The notes beneath the pieces are model-generated. The model did not search any database. It was not told where the DNA came from and saw only the letters and a list, made by a program, of their open reading frames with translations. The position numbers and the translations under genes are program-made. A DNA stretch of 64,000 bases from Rhizobium sp. BK316 (GTDB lineage: Bacteria; Pseudomonadota; Alphaproteobacteria; Rhizobiales; Rhizobiaceae): the NCBI RefSeq assembly GCF_014193695.1, contig NZ_JACHZR010000006.1, positions 124,001 to 188,000 of the forward strand. Reading direction: 5' to 3'. Within the stretch, counting starts at the first letter, position 1. Each line of letters begins with the position of its first letter. Below, in pieces: positions 18,155-27,263 of this stretch.

Positions 18155-19432
18155 TCAGGCCGAAACGTTTGCCTTCTCGTCCTGGCGATCGGCGTAGATA
18201 TACAGCGGACGAGCCGAACCACGCGCGACCTCTTCGGAGATGACGACCTCGCGAACGCCTTCCAGGGCCGGCAGTTCGAACATCGTGTCGAGCAGGATCT
18301 TTTCCATGATCGAACGCAGGCCGCGAGCACCGGTCTTGCGGACGATCGCCTTGCGGGCGATTTCGCGGAGCGCATCCTCATGGAAGGTCAGCTCCACGTC
18401 CTCCATCTCGAACAGGCGCTGATACTGCTTGATCAGCGCATTCTTCGGCTCGGACAGGATCTGGATCAGCGCATCCTCATCGAGGTCTTCCAGCGTTGCC
18501 AGAACCGGCAGTCGGCCAATGAATTCCGGGATGAGGCCGAACTTGACCAGATCTTCCGGCTCCAGTTCGCGCAGCACTTCGCCGACGCGACGGTCGTCCG
18601 GTGCCTTGACTGTCGCGCCGAAGCCGATCGAGGTCTTCTCGCCACGGGCGGAGATGATCTTGTCGAGACCTGCGAAGGCGCCGCCGCAGATGAACAGGAT
18701 GTTCGTCGTGTCGACCTGCAGGAATTCCTGCTGCGGATGCTTGCGGCCACCCTGCGGCGGTACGGAGGCTACCGTGCCTTCCATGATCTTCAGAAGCGCC
18801 TGCTGCACGCCCTCGCCCGATACGTCACGGGTGATCGACGGGTTGTCGGACTTGCGGGAGATCTTGTCGACTTCGTCGATGTAGACGATGCCGCGCTGGG
18901 CGCGCTCGACATTGTAGTCCGCAGCCTGCAGAAGCTTCAGGATGATGTTTTCAACGTCTTCACCGACATAGCCGGCTTCCGTCAGCGTGGTCGCATCGGC
19001 CATCGTGAAGGGAACGTCGATGATGCGGGCGAGCGTCTGGGCAAGATAGGTCTTGCCGCAGCCGGTCGGACCGACCAGCATGATGTTCGACTTCGCCAGC
19101 TCGACATCGCCGTTCTTGGAGGCGTGCGCGAGACGCTTGTAGTGGTTGTGGACGGCGACCGACAGGATCTTCTTCGCCTGACGCTGGCCAATGACATATT
19201 CGTCGAGAACCTTGATGATGTCCTGGGGCGTAGGAACGCCATCACGGGACTTGACCATCGAGGACTTGTTCTCCTCGCGGATGATGTCCATGCACAGTTC
19301 GACGCATTCATCGCAGATGAACACGGTCGGTCCGGCAATAAGCTTCCGGACCTCGTGCTGGCTCTTTCCGCAGAAAGAACAATAGAGGGTGTTCTTACTG
19401 TCGCCGCCGTTGCTGCCGCTGACCTTGCTCAT
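18155..19432 (-). CDS. clpX: ATP-dependent Clp protease ATP-binding subunit ClpX
   Basis: A 425-residue AAA+ unfoldase that feeds substrates to ClpP. It shows the N-terminal C4 zinc finger (CSFCGKSQHEVRKL and ICDECVELC), Walker A GPTGCGKTYLAQ, Walker B IVYIDEVDKISRK, the ClpP-docking IGFGA loop and the C-terminal small domain. The start is ATG at 19432 (MSKVSGSNGGDSKN) with GGAAAGTGAT upstream; a longer in-frame extension to 19486 lacks a ribosome site. clpP lies 306 bases upstream on the same strand, with structured intergenic DNA between them. Confidence 0.98.
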   Translation of the reverse strand: MSKVSGSNGGDSKNTLYCSFCGKSQHEVRKLIAGPTVFICDECVELCMDIIREENKSSMVKSRDGVPTPQDIIKVLDEYVIGQRQAKKILSVAVHNHYKRLAHASKNGDVELAKSNIMLVGPTGCGKTYLAQTLARIIDVPFTMADATTLTEAGYVGEDVENIILKLLQAADYNVERAQRGIVYIDEVDKISRKSDNPSITRDVSGEGVQQALLKIMEGTVASVPPQGGRKHPQQEFLQVDTTNILFICGGAFAGLDKIISARGEKTSIGFGATVKAPDDRRVGEVLRELEPEDLVKFGLIPEFIGRLPVLATLEDLDEDALIQILSEPKNALIKQYQRLFEMEDVELTFHEDALREIARKAIVRKTGARGLRSIMEKILLDTMFELPALEGVREVVISEEVARGSARPLYIYADRQDEKANVSA

Positions 19433-19608
19433 ATCACTTTCCTTCCAGCACGCCGCATTTCGAACGCGAAATTGCGGTCCACTCAATCAGCTCCCTGGCA
19501 GCACTCCCTACCCGGAGTTTCTGCCGACAAGGGCTTCAGGGGCTACGAACCGGGTCCGATCCAATTGTGTCCGGGCACCGGCGGCAACGAATTCCCCTTC
19601 GAATGCCG

Positions 19609-19640
19609 AATGCTATGTCACAAAAATTCAACATAGCATT
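19609..19640. promoter_or_regulatory. Perfect inverted repeat upstream of clpX
   Basis: Arms AATGCTATGT (19609-19618) and ACATAGCATT (19631-19640) around an AT-rich 12-base centre. It lies 177-208 bases upstream of the clpX ATG and is immediately followed by a second palindrome, TAATAGTTACTATTA (19640-19654), with 7-bp arms. This could be an operator pair or a leader structure; no regulator is identified. Confidence 0.5.
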
Positions 19641-19661
19641 AATAGTTACTATTAGCGTCTC

Positions 19662-19716
19662 CGCCGCCAGATGAAACCCCTAGTTCAATCACAAATGGGA
19701 TAGAACTGTGGCGGCG
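19662..19716. other. Nested hairpin just downstream of clpP
   Basis: Outer 8-bp arms CGCCGCCA / TGGCGGCG enclose inner arms AGTTC / GAACT. It begins 23 bases after the clpP stop. It may act as a terminator or RNA stabiliser for clpP; there is no clear T-run. Confidence 0.45.
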
Positions 19717-19738
19717 AAAACACCATCCCTATTAATTA

Positions 19739-20368
19739 CTAGGCCTGATCGCCTTCCATTTCGATGCGCGATGTCAGAACCTTGTCGATAACGCCCCAGG
19801 TCTGGGCCTCGTCCGCATCCATAAAATGGTCGCGATCGAGGGTCTTTTCGACCTCCTCGTAGCTGCGGCCCGTATGCTTCACATAGACTTCGTTGAGGCG
19901 GCGCTTCATCTTCAGGATGTCGCGGGCATGACGCTCGATATCCGATGCCTGACCCTGGAAACCGCCTGAAGGCTGGTGAACCATGATGCGGGAATTCGGC
20001 GTGGCGAAACGCATGTCCTTATGGCCGGCGGCCAGAAGCAGCGAGCCCATGGAAGCGGCCTGGCCGATGCAAAGCGTCGAGACAGCCGGCTTGATGAACT
20101 GCATCGTGTCGTAGATCGCCATGCCGGCGGTAACTACGCCACCCGGCGAATTGATGTAGAGCGCGATTTCCTTCTTCGGATTTTCGGCCTCGAGGAAGAG
20201 AAGCTGGGCGCAGACGAGTGTCGCCATATGATCCTCGACAGCGCCTGTCAGGAAGATGATACGTTCCTTGAGCAGGCGGGAATAGATGTCGTAGGAGCGT
20301 TCACCGCGATTGGTCTGTTCCACAACCATCGGCACGAGGGCCATAGCGGTATCGACTGGGTTTCTCAT
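19739..20368 (-). CDS. clpP: ATP-dependent Clp protease proteolytic subunit
   Basis: A 209-residue serine peptidase forming the ClpP barrel. The catalytic triad is visible: Ser106 in GQAASMGSLL, His131 in MVHQPSGG and Asp180 in LDRDHF. The start is ATG at 20368 (MRNPVDTAMALVPMVVEQ) with AAAAGGACGCAC upstream; upstream in-frame codons to 20497 are poor coding sequence. It works with ClpX, encoded next on the same strand. Confidence 0.98.
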   Translation of the reverse strand: MRNPVDTAMALVPMVVEQTNRGERSYDIYSRLLKERIIFLTGAVEDHMATLVCAQLLFLEAENPKKEIALYINSPGGVVTAGMAIYDTMQFIKPAVSTLCIGQAASMGSLLLAAGHKDMRFATPNSRIMVHQPSGGFQGQASDIERHARDILKMKRRLNEVYVKHTGRSYEEVEKTLDRDHFMDADEAQTWGVIDKVLTSRIEMEGDQA

Positions 20369-20429
20369 GTGCGTCCTTTTAACGTCTTTCCGGCGAATGC
20401 CGGGAATCAAAGAAAAATGCCTTGTCCCT

Positions 20430-20458
20430 ACATAGAGTGTCTCAGCCCCCCTCTTCAA
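20430..20458 (-). promoter_or_regulatory. Candidate clpP promoter
   Basis: Minus strand TTGAAG, 17 bases, CTATGT fits a housekeeping promoter. The same segment read as CTTGAA, 16 bases, CTCTATGT resembles a heat-shock promoter. It is about 60-90 bases upstream of the clpP ATG. Which sigma factor is used cannot be decided by eye. Confidence 0.4.
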
Positions 20459-20750
20459 GACACGCATAAGGATAACGTTAAGAAGGGTGGGCGACATATG
20501 GCTTTGACATTTCCCTATCCCGTTTCTCCCAAACGCCTGTTAACGGCGAGGCCGGACCTTTCGCTCTCACAGTTTTTCTCTATGACAGGATGAAGGAAGG
20601 CTTACCGCGCTCGACAAAAGTCGCGGGCATTTACCGAGCGGAAAGCCTACCAGCAGATATCGGCCCGATTGCCGACTACAGCCTCACGTCATTAATCAAA
20701 CAGCGAGCTTCTTCGGCAAGGATGCGGCCAACACTCAAGGGGTTGATGCC

Positions 20751-22004
20751 GTGTTCAATGTCACTACAGGTCTGTCCATCTGGTGCTCCGAAGCCCTGAC
20801 GCTGGCTCTGGTTCTGTTCGTGGCCTGGCGCCACAACCGGAAAAGCGGCGCCTACCTTTATTGGGGGCTCGGTTTCCTGTTCAGCGGCATCGGCTTTGCG
20901 CTTGCTGCGGCCCGCGGCGAAATCCCCAACCTGCTTTCCATCGAAATCGGCAATGCCGTTGCTCTGCTTGGGCAAAGCGCCTGGGTCGCCGGTTTCCTGG
21001 CGCTCGACCGCAGGAAGATGGAATGGTGGGCGCTGCTGCCGCCGGCAATCTGGCTTGCAGGCGTCTTCCTGCCGTGGATCAATGAGGATTATTCCAACCG
21101 CGTCATTCTCTACAATCTCTCCTCGGCGACCGGCGCCACCGCGCTTGCCATGGCGGTCGCCGCCGGTGACATCCATCGCGAGCGCACACGCATCAAGCTG
21201 ATGGCGATCTTCGTGCTGCAGGCTTTCCTCTGCTTCGGTGTGGCATTGGCAATGGCGCTTGTTCTCCCTTCGGATGGGGAAGCGACGAATTTCGGCGGTG
21301 CGGCCGCCATGGCCACCGCCTTTCTGCTCATCATCGCCTTTGCGCTCACCTGCCGCCTCATCATGGAACGGTCGGAACGCCACCTGCGTTTCCTGACGCT
21401 CACGGATTCGCTGACGGGCGTGCTGAATCGCCGCGGCTTGCTCGGCCATTTCGACAAGATCCAGGAAAAGGCCCATGACGAGCAGCATCAGGTCGGCGTC
21501 ATCCTCTTCGACCTCGACCATTTCAAGCGCGTCAACGACCGTTTCGGCCATCAGTCGGGCGATGCCGTCCTGACCGCCTTCGCCCGCCTTGCCCGCCAGT
21601 ACATCCCGAACAATGTCTTCGGCCGGATGGGCGGCGAGGAATTCGCAGCCTTCGTGACCGTCCGCGACCAGACGGAAGCGGAAGCGCTGGCGGAATCGAT
21701 CCGTGCCGAATTCTGCCGCCTGCCGATCAATACCGGCGAGGCACTGATCCCCGCCACCGTCAGCGTCGGCATCGCACTATCCTCGGCGATCGAAGCCAAT
21801 ATCGACCGGATGGTGTCGGCCGCCGACCGGGCGCTCTATTCGGCGAAGGCTGCCGGCCGCAACTGCACCGTGGTCTTCGGCGAGGAGGAAACAGCGGCAC
21901 CGGTGCCTGGCGAACCGAACACCAATGCCGGCGAACTCGTGCCGACCGTCGACGATCAGGTGGAGGCACTGCGCCGCATGGGTGTACTCTCACGCGCCGG
22001 CTGA
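20751..22004 (+). CDS. Membrane-bound diguanylate cyclase (GGDEF)
   Basis: A 417-residue protein. Residues ~1-200 hold about six hydrophobic helices; the C-terminal ~170 residues are a GGDEF domain with TDSLTGVLNRRG, FDLDHFKRVND and the active site GRMGGEEF. It should make cyclic di-GMP from two GTP. The inhibitory RxxD site expected five residues before GGEEF is absent (the segment is IPNN), so product inhibition there is unlikely. The start is GTG at 20751, with AAGGGG eight bases upstream; a nearby ATG at 20746 is out of frame. The sensory signal is unknown. Confidence 0.92.
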   Translation: MFNVTTGLSIWCSEALTLALVLFVAWRHNRKSGAYLYWGLGFLFSGIGFALAAARGEIPNLLSIEIGNAVALLGQSAWVAGFLALDRRKMEWWALLPPAIWLAGVFLPWINEDYSNRVILYNLSSATGATALAMAVAAGDIHRERTRIKLMAIFVLQAFLCFGVALAMALVLPSDGEATNFGGAAAMATAFLLIIAFALTCRLIMERSERHLRFLTLTDSLTGVLNRRGLLGHFDKIQEKAHDEQHQVGVILFDLDHFKRVNDRFGHQSGDAVLTAFARLARQYIPNNVFGRMGGEEFAAFVTVRDQTEAEALAESIRAEFCRLPINTGEALIPATVSVGIALSSAIEANIDRMVSAADRALYSAKAAGRNCTVVFGEEETAAPVPGEPNTNAGELVPTVDDQVEALRRMGVLSRAG

Positions 22005-22061
22005 ACCACTATCTCTACCACTATCTTTCCGAGGCCCGGCAAATCCGCTAAGCCTCTGGCC

Positions 22062-23306
22062 ATGATGATACCGCCCTTCCTCAAGATCGATCCAGCAACC
22101 CGCCGCGTGTCGCTCGACGGCAGCGACCCGGCCTTCTATGGCAACCCGAACGCGGTTTATGCTGCGCTTCATGCCCATTGTCCCACCTTCTACTGGGAGG
22201 AGCAGAAGCAATGGTTCGTCACCGGCTACGATTATGTGAACGGACTGCTGCGCGACCGCCGTTTCGGCCGGCAGATCCTGCATATCGCCAGCCGCGAAGA
22301 ACTCGGCCTGCCGGAACCGGAGCCGCATCTCGCCGCCTTCGATCTCGCCGAGCGCTATTCGCTGCTGGAGCTGGAACCGCCGGAACACACGCGGCTGCGC
22401 ACCCTCGTCAACCGCGCCTTCGTCTCGCGCCATGTCGAGAAGATGAAGCCGGAGCTGGAAGAGCTCGCGAATAGACTGATCGACGGCTTCGCCGACAAGG
22501 GCGAAGTCGAGCTTCTATCGGCCTTCGCCGATATCATCCCGGTGACGATGATCGCCCGGATGATCGGCATTCCCGAGGAAATGGGGCCGCAGTTGCTGAA
22601 ATGGTCGCATGCCTATGTGCGCATGTACATGTTCGGGCGCACCCGCGCGGACGAAGATGCCGCCGAACAGGCCGCACAGGAATTTTCCGCTTATGTGAAA
22701 ACCGTCATCGCCGAGCGCCGGGCAGAACCTCGCGACGATCTTCTGACCCACATGATCCATACCGAACACAAGGGCCAGTACCTGACGGAAGACGAGCTCG
22801 TTTCGACGACCATCGTGCTGCTCAATGCCGGCCATGAAGCGACGGTTCACCAGATCGGCAATTCCGTGCGCATCATTCTGGACAGCGGCTACGATCCGGC
22901 AGAGCTTTTTCGCGACGAGACCGCCACAGAGCGCACCGTCGAAGAGTCACTGCGCATCTGCGCGCCTGTTCATATCTTCCAGCGCTGGGCGCTCGAACCC
23001 GCAGAGATCGACGGCGTGGAGTTCAAGCGCGGCGACAAGATCAGCATGATCCTGGCCGCCGCTAATCTCGATCCGGCAAAGTTCAGTGATCCCCTCACCT
23101 TCAAGCCCGACCGCAACGAGGCGCCCAACCTCTCCTTCGGCGCGGGCATTCATTTCTGCATCGGTGCGCCGCTGGCGCGGCTGGAGCTCAATGTCGTGCT
23201 GCCGATCCTGTTCAAGCGGCTGCCGAGACTGAAGCTCGCGAAGACGCCCGTCGTCAAAGACGTCTATCATTTCCACGGCCTCGATCGCCTGGATCTCGTC
23301 TGGTAG
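22062..23306 (+). CDS. Cytochrome P450
   Basis: A 414-residue soluble bacterial P450 monooxygenase. It shows the I-helix LLNAGHEATVHQ (acid Glu259), the K-helix ExxR as EESLR, and the heme loop FGAGIHFCIGAPLARLE with Cys366 as thiolate ligand. The residue directly after the acid is Ala260, with Thr at 261, which departs from the usual acid-threonine pair. No ferredoxin or reductase gene is adjacent, so the electron donor must be encoded elsewhere. ATG at 22062 begins MMIPPFLKIDP; a second Met follows at 22065. The substrate is unknown. Confidence 0.94.
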   Translation: MMIPPFLKIDPATRRVSLDGSDPAFYGNPNAVYAALHAHCPTFYWEEQKQWFVTGYDYVNGLLRDRRFGRQILHIASREELGLPEPEPHLAAFDLAERYSLLELEPPEHTRLRTLVNRAFVSRHVEKMKPELEELANRLIDGFADKGEVELLSAFADIIPVTMIARMIGIPEEMGPQLLKWSHAYVRMYMFGRTRADEDAAEQAAQEFSAYVKTVIAERRAEPRDDLLTHMIHTEHKGQYLTEDELVSTTIVLLNAGHEATVHQIGNSVRIILDSGYDPAELFRDETATERTVEESLRICAPVHIFQRWALEPAEIDGVEFKRGDKISMILAAANLDPAKFSDPLTFKPDRNEAPNLSFGAGIHFCIGAPLARLELNVVLPILFKRLPRLKLAKTPVVKDVYHFHGLDRLDLVW

Positions 23307-23335
23307 AGCATCGATCCGACACCTGAAAATAAAAA

Positions 23336-23370
23336 GGCCGGCATGCTCATCGCGTGCCGGCCGTTTCTTT
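23336..23370. terminator. Bidirectional terminator between P450 and pstB
   Basis: Stem GGCCGGCA / TGCCGGCC with an 11-nt loop, followed on the plus strand by a T-rich stretch and on the minus strand by TTTTTATTTT. It separates convergent genes and ends the pst operon right after pstB. Confidence 0.85.
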
Positions 23371-23389
23371 TCCACAAGGGAAAGTCGTA

Positions 23390-24202
23390 TCAGCCGTAGC
23401 GACCGGTGATATAATCTTCCGTGCGCTGGACCTTCGGCGACTGGAAGATCTGCGCGGTCGGGCCGTATTCGATCAGCTCGCCGAGATACATGAAGGCGGT
23501 GTTGTCGGAGATGCGGCTTGCCTGCTGCATGTTGTGGGTGACGATAACGATCGTAAACTCACCCTTCAACTGCGCGACCAACTCTTCGACCTTGGCAGTC
23601 GAGATCGGGTCGAGGGCCGAGGTCGGCTCGTCGAGCAGCAGGACTTCCGGACGCAGCGCCACGCCGCGGGCGATGCAAAGACGCTGCTGCTGACCGCCGG
23701 AAAGGCCGAGGCCGCTGCCCTTCAGCTTGTCCTTGACCTCATCCCAGAGGGCCGCCTGACGGAGCGCCTGTTCGACGCGGACATCCATGGCGGCCTTGTT
23801 GAGGCGCTCATGGTGGCGAATGCCGTAGGCGATGTTGTCATAGATCGACATCGGGAACGGCACAGGCTTCTGGAACACCATGCCGACGCGGGCGCGCAGT
23901 TCGTTCATCGAGAAGCTTGGATCGAGGATGTTCTTGCCGTCGAGCTTGATCGAGCCGGTGGCGCGCATCTTCGGATACAGCATGTAGATGCGGTTCAGGA
24001 TGCGCAGCAGCGTGGACTTGCCACAGCCGGACGGACCGATCAGGGCCGAGACCTGGCGCTCGGGAAACCTCAGGCTCACATCCTTGATCGCGTGGGCGTC
24101 ACCGTAATAGAAATTGACTTTCTCGAGAGCGATCTTGTCTTTGGCTGTCGACTTTTCCGACTTGCTGGCGGTCTCGAAAGTGTCTGCAGGCTGAAGCATC
24201 AT
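23390..24202 (-). CDS. pstB: Phosphate ABC transporter ATP-binding protein
   Basis: A 270-residue ATPase powering high-affinity phosphate import. It shows Walker A GPSGCGKSTLLR, the signature LSGGQQQRLCIARG, Walker B VLLLDEPTSALDP and the switch His in VIVTHNMQQ. The chosen ATG at 24202 overlaps the pstA stop (ATGA); an adjacent ATG at 24199 is equally possible. It is the last gene before a strong terminator, and no phoU or phoB follows. Confidence 0.96.
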   Translation of the reverse strand: MMLQPADTFETASKSEKSTAKDKIALEKVNFYYGDAHAIKDVSLRFPERQVSALIGPSGCGKSTLLRILNRIYMLYPKMRATGSIKLDGKNILDPSFSMNELRARVGMVFQKPVPFPMSIYDNIAYGIRHHERLNKAAMDVRVEQALRQAALWDEVKDKLKGSGLGLSGGQQQRLCIARGVALRPEVLLLDEPTSALDPISTAKVEELVAQLKGEFTIVIVTHNMQQASRISDNTAFMYLGELIEYGPTAQIFQSPKVQRTEDYITGRYG

Positions 24203-25056
24203 TTCCCACCTTTTTGGTTCAGGACGGAGCGCGATACGACGCTCAGGATCAGAACGACGGCCGTCATTACGAAGGCGCCGGCCCATGCAAGATTCTGCCA
24301 TTGCTCATAGGGGCTCATGGCGAACTGGAAGATGACGACGGGAATGTTCGCCATCGGCTGCGACATATCGAGGCTCCAGTACTGGTTGTTCAGAGCCGTG
24401 AACAAAAGAGGCGCGGTTTCGCCCGAGATGCGGGCGATCGCAAGAAGGACGCCGGTCAGGATGCCGGTGGAGGCGGCGCGGTAGAGGACGTCGACCGTGA
24501 CCTTCCAGCGCGGGATGCCGAGCGAAAGTGCCGCCTCACGCATGACATCGGGAACCAGCCGCAGCATCTCGTCGGTCGTGCGCACGACGACCGGCAGGAA
24601 GATGAAGGCAAGCGCGATGCCGCCGGCAAAGCCGGAGAACCGCGCCGTCGGGCGAACGACCAGTTCATAGACGAACAGGCCGATGATGATCGACGGCGCC
24701 GAGAGCAGGATATCGTTGACGAAGCGGATCGCCTCGCCGAGCTTCTTGCCTCGAGCGAATTCCGACAGATAGGTACCGGCCAACACACCGATCGGCGTGC
24801 CGATGACGACGGCCAGAGCGACCATCAGCAGGCTGCCCATGAAGGCATTGCCGAGACCACCGCCGTCTTCACCGGGAGGCGGCGTCATTTCGGTGATGAG
24901 GCTGGGGCTCAGCGCAGACAAGCCATGTACCAGCGTCGTCCAGAGGATCCACACCAGGAAGACCAGGCCAAGTACGGTGGCAATGCCGCAGAGCGTCAGC
25001 GCGATCATGCTGCCAATCTGGCGGCGGCGGTAGAGAGAACCTGAATAGGTAGCCAT
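24199..25056 (-). CDS. pstA: Phosphate ABC transporter permease PstA
   Basis: A 285-residue inner-membrane permease with about six transmembrane helices. The coupling loop typical of PstA lies around REAALSLGIPRWKVTVDVLYRA, with SGETAPLLFTALNNQYW downstream. It pairs with PstC to form the phosphate channel. ATG at 25056 is two bases after the pstC stop region, so the operon is tightly packed. Confidence 0.96.
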   Translation of the reverse strand: MATYSGSLYRRRQIGSMIALTLCGIATVLGLVFLVWILWTTLVHGLSALSPSLITEMTPPPGEDGGGLGNAFMGSLLMVALAVVIGTPIGVLAGTYLSEFARGKKLGEAIRFVNDILLSAPSIIIGLFVYELVVRPTARFSGFAGGIALAFIFLPVVVRTTDEMLRLVPDVMREAALSLGIPRWKVTVDVLYRAASTGILTGVLLAIARISGETAPLLFTALNNQYWSLDMSQPMANIPVVIFQFAMSPYEQWQNLAWAGAFVMTAVVLILSVVSRSVLNQKGGK

Positions 25057-25058
25057 GA

Positions 25059-26036
25059 TTACTCTCCCCTCTGCCTTGCCATGCGCACCAGCATGAGCTT
25101 GGCAGCCGCCAGAACGACGAAAGTGACGACGAAGAGGATGAGGCCAAGGGCTGCGAGCGACGACCGGTAGAGGTCATCCGAAGCCTCGGCAAACTCGTTG
25201 GCGAGCGTCGCGGCGATCGAGGTGCCCGGCTCCATCAGCGACACAGCAATATTATGGGTGTTGCCGAGCACGAAGGTCACCGCCATCGTCTCGCCGAGCG
25301 CGCGGCCGAGGCCAAGGAAGATGCCGCCGACGACAGCCGTGCGGGTGTGCGGAATGACGATGTCGCGTACCACTTCCCATTTGGTCGAACCCAGCGCATA
25401 GGCCGATTCCTTCAGCTGTGACGGGACAACCAGGAAGACGTCGCGCATGACCGAGGAGATGAAGGGGATGATCATGATCGCCAGCACGATGCCTGACGTC
25501 AGCATGCCGATGCCGAGCGGAGCGCCGGAAAACAGCGCGCCGATCAGCGGGATCGGGCCTAGCCAATCGATCAGCAGCGGCTGGATGTAATCGGACATGA
25601 AGGGAGCAAACGTAAAGAGACCCCACATGCCGTAGATAATCGAGGGGATACCGGCCAGAAGCTCGACTGCACCGCCGATCGGCCCACGAATGGAGCGAGG
25701 CGCAACTTCAGTAATGAAAACCGCGATACCGAGGCTGACAGGAACGCCGATGATCATCGCGAGTGCGGAGGTGACCAGCGTGCCGTAGATCGGCACCAGA
25801 CCGGCGAACTGCTGGGCAACCGGATCCCATTCGGTGCCGGTCAGGAAGCCGAAGCCGAAGGTCCGGAACGCGAGAAGCCCGCCCATGGCCATGGAAATCG
25901 CCGCTGCCAGCAGAGCGGCGAGAACGAATAGGCCGCAGCCCAAAACCATCCAATAAAAAATACGATCGCCTGCGGCGCCGTCGCGGCGCTTCACGCTCGC
26001 GGTATCGGCGGGCAGCGATGCCAATGCTTCGCTCAT
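25059..26036 (-). CDS. pstC: Phosphate ABC transporter permease PstC
   Basis: A 325-residue inner-membrane permease. Hydrophobic helices start near residue 28 and the coupling loop is KESAYALGSTKWEVVRDIVIPH. The conserved ALGETMAVTFVLGNTHN segment of PstC is present. It is 88 bases downstream of pstS, with a small hairpin in the gap. It forms the channel with PstA. Confidence 0.96.
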   Translation of the reverse strand: MSEALASLPADTASVKRRDGAAGDRIFYWMVLGCGLFVLAALLAAAISMAMGGLLAFRTFGFGFLTGTEWDPVAQQFAGLVPIYGTLVTSALAMIIGVPVSLGIAVFITEVAPRSIRGPIGGAVELLAGIPSIIYGMWGLFTFAPFMSDYIQPLLIDWLGPIPLIGALFSGAPLGIGMLTSGIVLAIMIIPFISSVMRDVFLVVPSQLKESAYALGSTKWEVVRDIVIPHTRTAVVGGIFLGLGRALGETMAVTFVLGNTHNIAVSLMEPGTSIAATLANEFAEASDDLYRSSLAALGLILFVVTFVVLAAAKLMLVRMARQRGE

Positions 26037-26100
26037 ATCCGTACGCTCTGCTGCTTTGAGGGGGTGTCAAAGGCATCAGGGACGAGAAGCAAAGCCTCCC

Positions 26101-26124
26101 GCCCCGACCGCAGTTTCGTCGGGA
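26101..26124 (-). other. Intercistronic hairpin after pstS
   Basis: Six-base-pair stem CCCGAC / GTCGGG immediately after the pstS stop, with no T-run. Such structures commonly stabilise the upstream cistron or attenuate the operon so that the binding protein is made in excess; here that is inference. Confidence 0.35.
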
Positions 26125-27147
26125 TCAGCTCTTGAAAGAGGCCGTCCAGTAATCTTCGATCTGCTTCACCAGCGTGTCCGGAAGCGGAACGTAGTCAAGC
26201 GAGGACGCTTCCTTCTGGCCCTTTTCGAGAGCCCACTTGAAGAAAGTGAAAGCAGCCTTGGAGCGTTCAGCGTCCTTCGGCTCCTTGTACATGATCGCCC
26301 AGGTGGTTGCCGTGATCGGCCAGGCCTTTTCGCCCGGAGCGTTGGTCATGATCAGGTAGAAGTCCTGAGCCTTGCCCCATTCCGCGCTGGCAGCGGCAGC
26401 CGAGAAGCTTTCAGCGTTCGGCTTCGGATACTGGCCGGCAGCGTTTTGGATGAGAACGTAGGGCAGCTTGTTCTGCAGAGCGTAGGCGTATTCGACGTAG
26501 CCGATCGAATCCTTGACGCGGGTGACATAAGCAGCAACGCCTTCGTTGCCCTTGCCGCCGATACCAACAGGCCAGTTGACGGCGGTGCCTTCCCCGACCT
26601 TCGACTTCCAGTCCGGATTGACCTTCGAGAAGAAGTTCGTCCAGTTGAAGGAAGTGCCCGAGCCGTCCGAACGGTGGACAACGGCGATCTGGCTGTCGGG
26701 CAGCTTCAGGCCCGGGTTCAGATCGGCGATGGCCCTGTCGTTCCACTTGGTGACGTTGCCGAGATAGATGTCGGCGAGAACCTTGCCCGAGAGCTTCAGT
26801 TCGCCTGATTTGATGCCCTTGACGTTGATGACCGGAACGATGCCGCCGACAACCAGCGGGAACTGGCCGAAGCCGCCAGCGGCCAGATCCTCCGGCTTGA
26901 GCGGGGCGTCGGAAGCGCCGAAGTCAACCGTTGCGGCCTTGATCTGGGCGATCCCGCCGCCCGAACCGATCGACTGATAATTCAGCTTGTCGCCGGTTTC
27001 CTTGTTGTAGTCTGCCGACCACTTCGAAAGAACCGGGTAGACGAAGGTGGAGCCAGCGCCGGTAATATCGGCAGCGGAGGCCGAAACTGCCAGAGCGGCA
27101 GCCAGGCCAGCGCCGAGGCAGGCCGAAAGAAGTTTCTTGGTGAGCAT
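26125..27147 (-). CDS. pstS: Phosphate-binding protein PstS
   Basis: A 340-residue periplasmic phosphate-binding protein. The Sec signal peptide is MLTKKLLSACLGAGLAAALA followed by VSASA and cleavage before ADITGAGS. Phosphate-contact segments GAGSTFVYP, SIGSGGGI and RSDGSGTSFNW are all visible. It is first in the pst operon with a PHO box about 120 bases upstream. The start is ATG at 27147 behind GGGAAGAGTCGCAA. Confidence 0.97.
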   Translation of the reverse strand: MLTKKLLSACLGAGLAAALAVSASAADITGAGSTFVYPVLSKWSADYNKETGDKLNYQSIGSGGGIAQIKAATVDFGASDAPLKPEDLAAGGFGQFPLVVGGIVPVINVKGIKSGELKLSGKVLADIYLGNVTKWNDRAIADLNPGLKLPDSQIAVVHRSDGSGTSFNWTNFFSKVNPDWKSKVGEGTAVNWPVGIGGKGNEGVAAYVTRVKDSIGYVEYAYALQNKLPYVLIQNAAGQYPKPNAESFSAAAASAEWGKAQDFYLIMTNAPGEKAWPITATTWAIMYKEPKDAERSKAAFTFFKWALEKGQKEASSLDYVPLPDTLVKQIEDYWTASFKS

Positions 27148-27263
27148 TTGCGACTCTTCCCTGATGGAACTGGAGGACGACGAGGTCCCGCGCCATGGAG
27201 GGGGTGTCCACTGTCGAGGGCGCAGAATTTCCTCGTCACGGACAGTGGGGCTAGGCGCCTATT

